In this document: positions 44,441 to 53,700 of the stretch, piece by piece | Position numbering within the stretch: position 1 is the stretch's first letter | How the letters are laid out: the number at the start of each line of letters is the position of its first letter | From: Ochotona curzoniae | Lineage: Eukaryota; Chordata; Mammalia; Lagomorpha; Ochotonidae | DNA: 64,000 bases | Direction of reading: 5' to 3' | NCBI RefSeq assembly: GCF_017591425.1 | Contig: NW_024464918.1 | Coordinates: forward strand, 29,292,001-29,356,000 | Notes under the pieces: model-generated | What the model was told of the DNA's origin: nothing | Seen by the model: only the letters and a program-made list of their open reading frames with translations | Databases searched by the model: none | Program-made: the position numbers and the translations under genes

Positions 44441-46464
44441 AAAAAAAAAACAGTGAACTTCACAGATCTTTCCTGCATCTGCCCATTTGGCCTCACTTAA
44501 CTGGAAATAAAGACAATGGCAGAAACAGAAACCACTCCTGCTCTTGGGAAAGCAAGAAGTTGTAGAAGGGAGAATTTCAGACCACCTTCCTGCCGCCTGG
44601 ACTTCCTCCCATTTGAACTGCTCCGCTTGCACACAAAGTACAAAATGTAAATGTGTGTCCTTAGATGCAGGGAAAATAAACAGGCACCGGGCTCACCAAG
44701 GCACCCGAGGAACCTGCAGCGGGCAGAGCCCAGGCCTCCTCCAGTCACGGAGCTCGTGTTTACAGGATTCGCTACCGCCTCTGACACTCCTCACAAATCA
44801 AGGCTGATTGGGCTTCTCATTGAAGCGATCTGACAGCCTTGCCTGGCCGCCTCCTGGGGCTGTTCTTTTTTCCCCTCCCTTAGTAATGGATAAAAACAAG
44901 CCTAGAAAACAATCAGCTGGGAAGTGGTAGGATCCAAACTTACTTTTCTTTTTTATTTATTGTCATGCAATTGCTTCTTTAACCCACGCTATTGATCTTG
45001 AGTGGGAAGTGGAACAAGGCGGGTGGAAGTGTTGCTCTGAGCCAGGCCTCCTTGGCTTGGTCCTGAGGGAGAGAAATGACTAGTCCCCACCTAGTGGAAG
45101 TGAAGAGGGGTGGAGAGTGGGGGCAGACAAGGGCAATGGGGAGGGGGGTTAAAAAGAAAAGAAGCAAGAAGATTGACTGGTTTGCCAGGGACCCCAGTGG
45201 ATTCCCTCTTACACCAGAGCATCATTTAAGCCTATGTTCTTTCATCTACCTTGTTTGCAGTAAATAGCTGCCCATTATGTCAGGTCAGGCAAGTGCAGCT
45301 TCACAGCTCAGTGGCTGTGATCTGCCCGCAGAGCAGCACGTCAAGTCCCCCAGAGAGCAAACCCATGTGTCAAGTTCTGGAGCCATCCAGGTTCTAAGCG
45401 ACAGCTTATCTTGAGGGTTTAAAACATGCAAGCTGTCCCTGCTTGCTTCTCTCTCCTCCTTCCCCCACCCCTACTCTGTTCCCGCCTCCACCATCTGCCC
45501 TCCCCACCCTCCCCGCCCCCACCCCAGCCTGTTTTCCTCTTGACAGTGTGCTTGAAAGAAGACAGATGCTGGAGCAGTTTTCCTGAAGCCGGCTCTTATT
45601 CCATAAGGTGCAATCCACCCAGGGCGGCTCTGTTCATCTTCTGAAAAGGCAACCATCCTGCGGCAGCCCCATTCGTTACCGGCCGTGACACTCACACAAA
45701 TATTTTCAGATGAGTTGGAGGCTGTCACTGGACTATCCTTATGTTCTTTACCCCCAATAAATAAGACACATTAAAGTTCTTAAAGGCAAACAAAGGCCTG
45801 TATCCTGGGTCCCATTTGTCCTGTGGTTGCCATGTTTAATTGAACATTTTATAGCACTCTAATGCCATGTCAGGGTCTTAATGTGACATGTGCTCCTCTC
45901 CTGCATTATCAGGCTAAGCACAGCTCAGATTCTTCCTTGGGTTTCTGTGTGTGAGCAACAAGATTTATCCCCAGAGCTTTGCTGAATCATTTATGAGTTG
46001 CCTTATCTCACCCAGGCAATTTTACAACTTGTAAATGGCCCCTCTGGTTGGCTGTCTGGATTCTGTTTACTGTAAAGTCCCCAAATAGTGTGACTATTTT
46101 CAAGATAGCAAGCTAAATTTCACTACAGTCTAGAATTACCCAAAATCTGTCCTCGACTTTGCCATTTATTGGTCCCAGATAGGAAGATAGAGCTGGTGGG
46201 GCCAGGGGCAAAGTTTTAACATCTTAGGGTATGTAGTCCCTTGGGATAAAGGTCGAGGCTGGTGTCTGCTAAGCCGCTTCAGGCGATCATAGTGTTAGGT
46301 GATGACGTTGAGAGGATGCTGCCAGGGACAGAGCTGAACAGTGACACCACTCTAGCCACTTCGTTCCATCAGAAACCAGCTGAGGCTGAACAAGACGTGC
46401 ATCTGAACCTACACTGAGAAAGCACAGGGACAGACTTCTGGAGCAGTAGTTGCTAGACAACCAC
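44441..46464. other. Long unique stretch, possible conserved noncoding DNA
   Basis: About 2 kb with no recognised repeat. GC is higher at 44680-44880 (some CpG) and a C-rich pyrimidine tract lies at 45455-45540. 45590-46150 looks non-repetitive, with runs such as 'atgtttaattgaacatttta' and 'caggcaattttacaacttgt' that could be transcription-factor rich. No coding frame recognised. Confidence 0.4.
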
Positions 46465-46735
46465 TTGGGACAATCATATCTCGTATTGGAGTGCCTTGTT
46501 CAAGTCCCACTTCCTCTTCACATCCATCTTCCTGCTGCTGTGCATCCTGGGATGCAGTGCTCAAGTACATGAGTCCCTGTCACTCAGTGGGAACGTGTGC
46601 ATTGAGTTCCGGCCTCCTGGCTTCAGCCTGGTACTCTCTGGCTGTTGTGGGAATGTGGGGTAGAGAACCAGTGTATAAACAGTCTACCTCTGTCATTTTC
46701 TCTGCGCTTCAAACAGAATGAAGAATAAGTAAGTA
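46465..46735 (+). mobile_element. CSINE, sense, strongly diverged
   Basis: 'caatcatatctcgtattgga', 'gtgccttgttcaagtcccac', 'ctgctgctgtgcatcctggg', 'ggcctcctggcttcagcctg', 'gctgttgtgggaatgtgggg' and a decayed tail 'tcaaacagaatgaagaataa'. Confidence 0.62.
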
Positions 46736-47014
46736 GAAAAATTTTAAAAGAAGTACGAGGGATAGCCTTGTGGTGTTTTGTAAGGTGCTTCTCAATTGGG
46801 GAACTCTGCACAGTGCATTGATTGGCTGAAGGCCCTGCATTGAGACAATACCAGCTTCCAGGGTTGCCAAGCCAGCAATGTGCAAAGTGCTCAGATCCAC
46901 ATACGCATCTAAGCTTATTACAGGGATGTCTTCTATCGTGTGGCTCTCCCCAGTGCTCATCCATAATGTGTTAGTTTCCTTTGTGTTTTTTTCAGTTGTT
47001 CTGACTTGGGGCAT

Positions 47015-47200
47015 GCTAAGTGGGTCATGGAAAAATTGAATTGAAAAGTAAATTTGTTTTGATACAAAAATACTTTCAAATCCATGCATTCTTCATAAAT
47101 ATATTTTAAAGAATTTTTTGAAGATTCCTCATATGCATGGGTTTCAAAACTTGCACCAAGATAAACACCTTTAATTCCATTTTTCATGTGCTTTTTAACT
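47015..47200 (+). mobile_element. Palindromic MITE-like element, fold-back copy
   Basis: Left arm: 'gggtcatggaaaaattgaat', 'taaatttgttttgatacaaa', 'ctttcaaatccatgcat'. Right arm, in mirror image: 'atgcatgggtttcaaaactt', 'gcaccaagataaacaccttt', 'aattccatttttcatgtgct'. The AT-rich centre is about 45 bp. Same family as 15316-15966. No coding capacity. Confidence 0.65.
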
Positions 47201-47332
47201 AATTAAGCCAATAAATACAGCTTAATGTTTATTTCTGATGGTTATTTCAAGGAGACTGTTTGAACTTTCAACATCTCATGTAATGAGATGCATGCGATAG
47301 TCCTTGTTTTGGATCAAAATTATAAAATTTTA

Positions 47333-47643
47333 GGGCCCAGCGTGATAGCCTAGTGGCTAAAGTCTTCACATTGCGTGTGCCAGGATCCCATATGGGCACC
47401 AGTTTGTGTCCTGGCTGCTGCACTTCTGATCCAGCTCCCTGCTTGTGGCCTGGGAAAGCAGTCAAGGATGGCCCAAAGCCCTGAGAACCTGCACCCATGT
47501 GGGAGACCTGGAAGAGGCTCCTGGCTTTGGATCAGCTCAGTTCTGGCCGTTGTGGCCACTTGGGGAGTGAATCAGCACACAGAAGATCTTTTTGTCTCCT
47601 CCTGTCTGTATATCTGACTTTTCAATAAAAATAAATGTTTTTT
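47333..47643 (+). mobile_element. CSINE, sense, young-looking
   Basis: Head 'agggcccagcgtgatagcct', 'agtggctaaagtcttcacat', 'gatcccatatgggcaccagt', 'ggcctgggaaagcagtcaag', 'ggccgttgtggccacttggg' and tail CTGACTTTTCAATAAAAATA followed by a T-run. Few substitutions. Confidence 0.93.
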
Positions 47644-47727
47644 TTTAAAAACCATATATATATATGTAATTTTTTAATTAAAAAGTCAATCATAAACATT
47701 GGAAAGGCTTTTTATTGTTGTCACTGG

Positions 47728-47895
47728 GTCTGGATTGATTTCCATCTGGCTGCCTAGGTCATTTTTTCTCTCAGTCTCAGTTTGCTCACCTGTCAAACGG
47801 AAGTCATGATATATACATTGCAGCGTGCAACCGAGACTGAAGAAGAAGCACCTAGTCCAGTACTGGAAGCATTCAGAGGCACTAAGTAAATGTCC
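47728..47895 (+). mobile_element. MIR element, sense
   Basis: 'ctgggtctggattgatttcc', 'tctcagtctcagtttgctca', 'cctgtcaaacggaagtcatg' and 'agcacctagtccagtactgg' then 'cactaagtaaatg' match the MIR core (CTCAGTTTCCTCATCTGTAA, then AGTGCCTGGCACA and a -TAAATG end). Confidence 0.65.
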
Positions 47896-47925
47896 CCATT
47901 ATTGTTTCCTTCTTCACTGTTTTTT

Positions 47926-48211
47926 AAACTTTTTATTTATTTTCATTTTATTTAAAAGATGGAGAGACAAAAAGACAAATGGGGGGGAAAAAAAAAACCT
48001 TTTCTCTACTTGTTTATTTCCCAAATGCCCACAAACAGTCAGGGCTGGGCCAGGCTGAGTCCAAAAGCCTGACTCTCAATCTGGGTCTCCCATGTATGCT
48101 GCCAGGATGTAAGTGCTTGATCCGCCACCTGCTGCCTCCGAGGGTGTGTATGGGCAGGGAGTTGGGTTGGAAGCAAAGTAGCTTGAACTCAGAGCCGATA
48201 CCTGCCCCACT
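47926..48211 (-). mobile_element. CSINE, antisense, diverged
   Basis: Reversed tail AAACTTTTTATTTATTTTCA, 'gtcagggctgggccaggctg', 'gggtctcccatgtatgctgc' and 'gggttggaagcaaagtagct'. The head is cut short at 'gatacctgcccca'. A G-run and A-run at 47983-47997 interrupt it. Confidence 0.7.
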
Positions 48212-50160
48212 TTTTCATTATTATCAGAGACATGTAAATTTGATGTGTGTCTGTAGAAAAGGCTAAGTATAAAAATGGACTGATATTGTAGTACTATATT
48301 TTTTATATTTTCAATTGCTTTTTTATTTCTTACTTTCCATTTTATAATTTTGCAGGCATAGGTCTTCCTCCACCTCCACCACCCCGTGCTGTTAGCTGTT
48401 TGTCGTAGGTCATGGCAGTCGCAGAATGAAACTAGGGAGGTTGGCTACAATTTTTTTTTTCTGGAGTGATTCCCATGCACAAGCTTTATGAGAAGTGGTA
48501 AGAAAGATGGCAATACTCATTTAAATGATCATTGATAGTAGAGTCACAACTGAATACATTTCTCCTTGACTCCAAACCAAGGTCCCTGGTAGGTGTTCAA
48601 GGTGAGTGGGGTGTTCTGGATTCATCTAGACTGTACCCCCTCAGGGGATCAGTTTCTTGCACGTGTCAGACTTTAGAGTGCAGGCATTCACTCCTGTCCT
48701 GTAGACTTCAGATTTGCAGCAACATCACCTGTACATTAAAATAATCCTGTACCTTCTCATCCTTTGATTTTTCATAAGAGAAAGTTAGCAGACCTGTTCT
48801 GATCTCCCTAGCCTTCCTGGTCTTTGTTGAAACCTCTGTTATTAAAATATTTTTTACAGATGAGCAGTTCATACCATGCCTATAATAAATCTTTCCTTTT
48901 TCCTCAGGATGCAAATGTGAGAAACATCAAAGAAATTCAATTATATAGAAACCTATTTTCACCCCGTGACAGACAGGGAAATTTATGATGGGTTCCTCTT
49001 TGCCATGTTTCACATGGGCATAAATGAGTTCAATTTCAATCAACTCTGTCCTAATAGGTTTGGCCTACACCAAACGCAGACATCTGGACTTGTGCATTGG
49101 GAGGTAACAGCTCCACAAACAAACTGGAGGAGCAAGGATTTTACAGGAAGACTTAGATACCTGGACACACTGGGACGTGCTTCTGGACATGTTTATTTAA
49201 ACACAGTATATACGTAGTTAGAATAATGATGGTCTAGATAGATTAAGTTCTCCCAGCTTATACACCTTGTTTTAGGGGGGAAATGCATGCCTTCCCACAC
49301 TCTACTGGACACCTTACTGCTTCCTGTGGACTCTGCCTGGTCTCTGATCTGGCTGCCATGGGAAGGATCTGAAAGCCTGCCATTCTTTGTCCTGTGCTGT
49401 GTTATAAATGGCCACCAATATATCCTTTCTCTTAAGAGGCTTCTCGCCTCTGCTCAAGGAGAGCATGATATAGAAATTGTGTTTGTTTGTTTGTTAAAGC
49501 AATGGACATGATCATATTCCATTCTTCCAACATCCATCCTGGGTGACCAAGGAGCATGGCGGTGAGTGTGTAGAAGGTGCCAGAAGCTCCTCCTTTCACA
49601 GGCTAAGCATCTCAGAGCCCTTGGTCAGAGAAGTGGGTGTCAGAGGTGAGCAACTAGGGAACTAACACCATGTAGTGATAGGCGAGCCATCCTGTCACCT
49701 CCTATTTTTCCTTCTTCTGTTTTAAATGCTGACAATGCTAGCCCAGTGTCCTTAGGTGTGTGACTGGTCAACAAGAGACCTTCATTCAGTTCAGAAACTC
49801 TGTGTTAATTTATGGAAACCATCCCACTGTGTGTGTGCGTGTGTGTGTGTGTTTATTTAGGTGAGAATGCTTTTGAATGGAGCTTTCTTAACCAATAGAG
49901 TTATATTTGTAATGCATTCTGTAATGTACACTTTGATCCATGTACATTGTGGCTGCATTTTGGAAAATGTTTGTTACTCTGTTTTAAGTTAGCTGCCTAC
50001 CCTGGCTTCATGTCTCAGTGAGACAGAAATTCTGTTCAGAATTTTGAACCCTAAAGAAAGGCACAAATCCAAAGTCATAAAGAAGTGTAGTCATGGCCAG
50101 ATCTCCACTCCTTATATTTGTAGTTGAAAATAAAGAAACATGAAAAACTTAAAATAATAT
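48212..50160. other. Long unique stretch with a GT repeat
   Basis: About 1.9 kb. The GT-rich run at 49829-49851 is the only simple repeat. No gene, exon or RNA recognised. Confidence 0.4.
49829..49851. repeat. (GT)n microsatellite, interrupted
   Basis: GT run with one GC interruption in CTGTGTGTGTGCGTGTGTGT. Confidence 0.85.
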
Positions 50161-50450
50161 TGGGGGCCCTGTTATGACACACCAAGTTAAGCTGCCATTT
50201 CCCAGAGTGACACCTTATATTATTAAAGAGCCAGGATGAGTCCCAGTTGCTCCACTTCTGATCCAGATTCTTACTGATGTACCTTGGAAGCAATGAATGA
50301 AAGCTTGAGTACCTGAACTCTTGCCATCCATACAGGAGACCTAGACGGAGTTTCTGGCTCCTGTCTTTGTCCTGTCCCAGACCTGGGTATTGAGGCCATT
50401 TGGAGAGGAAACCAGTGGATGGAAGAGGAAGAGAGAGAACAGGAGAAAGA

Positions 50451-50493
<43 letters not shown>

Positions 50494-50570
50494 ACTGTTA
50501 CATCTGTCTCCCCTCTCTGTCACTACGCCATTCAAATACAAAAAAAAAAAAAACTTTCTAAAAATTAAAA
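50161..50570 (+). mobile_element. CSINE, sense, expanded by a GT repeat
   Basis: Head 'gggggccctgttatgacaca', 'gtcccagttgctccacttct', 'agacggagtttctggctcct', 'tgaggccatttggagaggaa', then a GT run, 'ctgtctcccctctctgtcac' and an A-rich end. About 40 bp longer than usual because of the GT run. Confidence 0.75.
50452..50490. repeat. (GT)n microsatellite inside a SINE
   Basis: About 19-20 uninterrupted TG units where the SINE normally has CTCT. Length and purity make it likely to vary between individuals. Confidence 0.95.
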
Positions 50571-51299
50571 GCAGAAGGCAAATTGGAAACAATTGTTCAG
50601 CAGCTGGTATCATTATGGAAAATATTTTTACCTCTTTCAGTCTGAAACATGTTTTCATGACATAATCTAAAAACATGCCTAAATGGAAAGAAATATTAGG
50701 GTCACGGTTTTCAAAATCACATCTTAAAGCCGCTGACAGAGCCCTCTCATTGTGACTGAAGGTATTTTCACCCAGTGATTATGACACTGTGTTAGAGGGA
50801 AGTTATGGCTGGTGACACCAGCGCAGAGCCGGCGCTCTGGGGCTGCGCTGGGAGGTGAGCGGATGTGCTTGCCAGCTTCTCCTATTGATTGTTGTTCCCC
50901 GGTGTGCCTCCGGGAACAGAGCCGCCGAGCAGTGTTTTGATCAGAGAAAGAGTGACCTTTTCTGTGGAAGGGTTTTAATGCTGTGATTGCAGAAGTAACT
51001 AACTGAAAAGATAACAAAGGAAGGAAAACCTTATTATTTTGTAACCCATGGGGAAATGGGCATTTTTATACTTTTCTACAAAACCAGGGCTTTGGTAAAA
51101 CTTCCCAAGGCTGAGTGTGAAATGCTGTGTTCTTGATTGGAGCAGGATTTAATACCTCCTCTAGGCTGCGAAGGAGCCCGCAGGTGTGCTGCTCTGAGGT
51201 GGACCACTGGCATGAACAGGTGGGAGAGCCGCTGCCTCTGCCGTGTGAGCTGTCATGCTGTGTGCACACACCTGCAGTCGGTCACGCTTCTCCAGCACT
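50571..51299. other. Unique stretch with a CpG-richer core
   Basis: At 50815-50940 the sequence is GC-rich with about eight CpGs in 125 bp (AGCGCAGAGCCGGCGCTCTG, CCCCGGTGTGCCTCCGGGAA, AGCCGCCGAGCAG), unlike the rest of the unique DNA here, and it is not a SINE. A second GC-richer patch lies near 51160-51300. It is too short for a standard CpG island. It could be a regulatory element, but no promoter motif or exon is visible. Confidence 0.4.
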
Positions 51300-51475
51300 C
51301 GGGAGTGGCACTTGTTCTCCTCCTTTTACAGATAAAGAGTCTGATGTGCAGAGCATTTAACTAATTTGTCTCCAGTCACACAGCAAGTATGTGGCCAGAG
51401 TCTAATTCTGTTCCTGTTTATGCCAAAGCCAGAGTGTCCAGCAATAGTGACGAGAAGGCCAGATAAGTTATAAAA
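51300..51475 (-). mobile_element. MIR element, antisense
   Basis: 'ccttttacagataaagagtc', 'tgatgtgcagagcatttaac', 'taatttgtctccagtcacac' and 'agcaagtatgtggccagagt' are the reversed MIR core (TTTTACAGATGAGG.AACTGAGG.CAGAGAGGTTAAGTAACTT.CCAAGGTCACACAGC in the consensus, seen here with substitutions). Confidence 0.75.
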
Positions 51476-51521
51476 CTGAAGTTCAGCTAGTATAAAGAAC
51501 AACAGTGTGGTCCCCAGGGTC

Positions 51522-51822
51522 AACCGCTTGGTGCAGCGGTTACAACATCTCTGCGCATATCAGAGTGCCTGGATTTGGTGCCTGACTCTGTCTCCTCACT
51601 TCAGCTTCCTGCTGGTGCAGACCTGGGAGGAAGCAGAGCTAGCTCAGTCAGTTGGGTTTCTGTCACCACATACGGTAAGTGGACTGAGTTCCCAGCTCCC
51701 CACTACAACCTGGTCCAGTCCTGATTGTTGCAGGCATATAAGAGACCAGGCCACTTACTGGGAGCTCGCTCGCTCTCTGTCTTTCCTTGTCTCCCAAGTC
51801 AACAAATAAAAAACTTTAAAAA
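51522..51822 (+). mobile_element. CSINE, sense, diverged
   Basis: Head 'accgcttggtgcagcggtta', 'atatcagagtgcctggattt', 'gacctgggaggaagcagagc', 'ctgattgttgcaggcatata', GCTCGCTCGCTCTCTGTCTT and tail AACAAATAAAAAACTTT. Confidence 0.72.
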
Positions 51823-52436
51823 GAACCAGTATCTGCATTAAGCCATTTTCCATGGCAAAAAGACAAGACTGGAGGTTTCTCTATCAGCTGTTTTTCTGGT
51901 CGAGTTCAGCATTTTCCTCGGAGTCTGGCTTGCTTTCTCCTGATGTAGGGATTTCATCTGCTCCCAGGATAGGGAGCATTTCCTGATGTTAGCACTTGCT
52001 CAAGCTGTCAATGGTTTCCCTCAACAGATCTCCATGTTTCAGTCAATAAGCTAGGAGGATGAAGGTGCGACCAAAAGCCCCAAGGGGGAATAAAAACAGT
52101 GTTTATTTAACTCATCAAGAAAACGCCTCGGTGTTTTGTTATCTTCCTGAGCAAATCATTGCCTATGATCTTGAATCAAGAGGGTCAGACAATAATAATT
52201 ATACTGTGTTAATTTTCACCATCAAAGAACACATCCCAAGATGATTATTATCCTAGAAAATAGACTTTCAAAGCACTGGACAGTCAGAAATGGCCAATTA
52301 GACCCAAAGAAGTGAAGTGGAGAGAAGACATTGTGTGCCTCTAGGGCAGTAACAGCTGTTCCTCACAATTCTTTAAACATACATCATGGGAAAGGCCAGA
52401 TTCCAGAACATCTCAGGATAAAGAAACATGGACTCC
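51823..52436. other. Unique stretch
   Basis: No gene or recognised repeat. Confidence 0.4.
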
Positions 52437-52694
52437 TGGGCCTGGCGCCATAGTGTAGTGGTTAAAGTCCTCACCTTGCACGCCCATGATCCCATACAGG
52501 TACCAGTCTAATCCCGGCAGCCCCGCTTCCCATCCACCTCCCTGCCTGTGGCCTGGGAAAGCAGTCGAGGACAGCCCAAAGCCTTGGGACCCTGCACCCA
52601 CGTGGGAGACCCAGAAGAGCTCCTGGCTCCTGGCTTTGGATCAGCAAGTACTGGCTGTTGCGCTCACTTGGGGAGTGAATCATTGCATGGGGAA
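52437..52694 (+). mobile_element. CSINE, sense, missing its 3' tail
   Basis: Clean head 'ctgggcctggcgccatagtg', 'tagtggttaaagtcctcacc', 'taatcccggcagccccgctt', 'ggcctgggaaagcagtcgag', 'cttggggagtgaatcattgc', then the similarity stops. Lack of the CTCT region and A/T tail is unusual for a retroposon and implies a later deletion. Confidence 0.9.
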
Positions 52695-53599
52695 TAATGT
52701 ACTCTGTGTGCTCCGGTCTTCTCATTTGCCAAATGATGGGAATAATATTCCCTGCCTTGTACAATCATAGAGAAGATATGGAATTCAGTCTGTGCCCATC
52801 TATACCCATTGTGTTTGCACAGGGAGGGCATAGGGCTGCATCCATGTCTGGTGTTATTCCTTTATCCAAACATGGCTATTTTAGAGTATTTGATCTGTGA
52901 AACTGAACTTTCCAGCAAATCAACAAAAATATACACAAAGCTTCTACTCCAGCATGGCCTGGCAAACAGGGTCCATAATGGAAAAAAGCATAAAAATAAA
53001 GCTGGCCTTTGGTGTTTCCAGTTGTATGGCTCTGCTCCTCTGTTTTTCATATGCCCCAGCCGTATTTTAAAAGACTAGTAATTTTTGGAACCTTGTAATA
53101 TATACCTTCATTCTTCTGTGTTTGAATTCATATACAAAGCATATAATAAAGTCCTTACCTTGCTGGCACCTAGATCCTAGGTGGGGGAGTGGATAGAGCA
53201 TAGGTTGTGACCAGTTGCAGGATAGAAATGACAGCATGTAGAGGTACGCTGGAATCCTTGCGTCTGCCTGGTTAAGCAATGTTTCAACTGAAGTCCAAAG
53301 GAAGACACAACCTTGTAAAGACCTCCGGGAGCATCAAGGGCCAAAGGGTAGGGGCAAGAAATAGCTGGTGCTGCCAGCCACCAGAAGTGCACCAGAGGAG
53401 ACGATGCAGGGCCAGATGCAGGATGGGGGCCTTTCTCTGTGGTCTGCAACATGCACAGCCAAGGGTCTGGGCGCTGAACTTCAGCCAAAGCAGGAAAAAG
53501 CTAGTGAGGGGTTTTCTGTGAGTGGGTGAAGCAATATGTGTTTCATTTTTAAGATACTGTTTTTGCTGCTCTGTAAAGAATGAGTAAATAATTGATTTA
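52695..53599. other. Unique stretch
   Basis: Near 53138-53180, 'aataaagtccttaccttgct' followed by 'ggcacctagatcctag' weakly recalls a SINE head, too short to call. No gene recognised. Overlapping frames of up to 112 codons near 53.2-53.6 kb lie on opposite strands. Confidence 0.4.
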
Positions 53600-53700
53600 A
53601 GCCTGGGTAAGCACAAGTCCAAATTCCACTATCTTCTTAGGCATTTACAGTTGTATCTTGGCCCCACCTCTGTGGAATGGAGTTGGTAATAGCTTTCCAG
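53600..53700 (+). mobile_element. Possible MIR fragment, sense
   Basis: 'agcacaagtccaaattccac', 'ttacagttgtatcttggccc' and 'tgtggaatggagttggtaat' echo the MIR core in order, with heavy decay. Confidence 0.35.
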
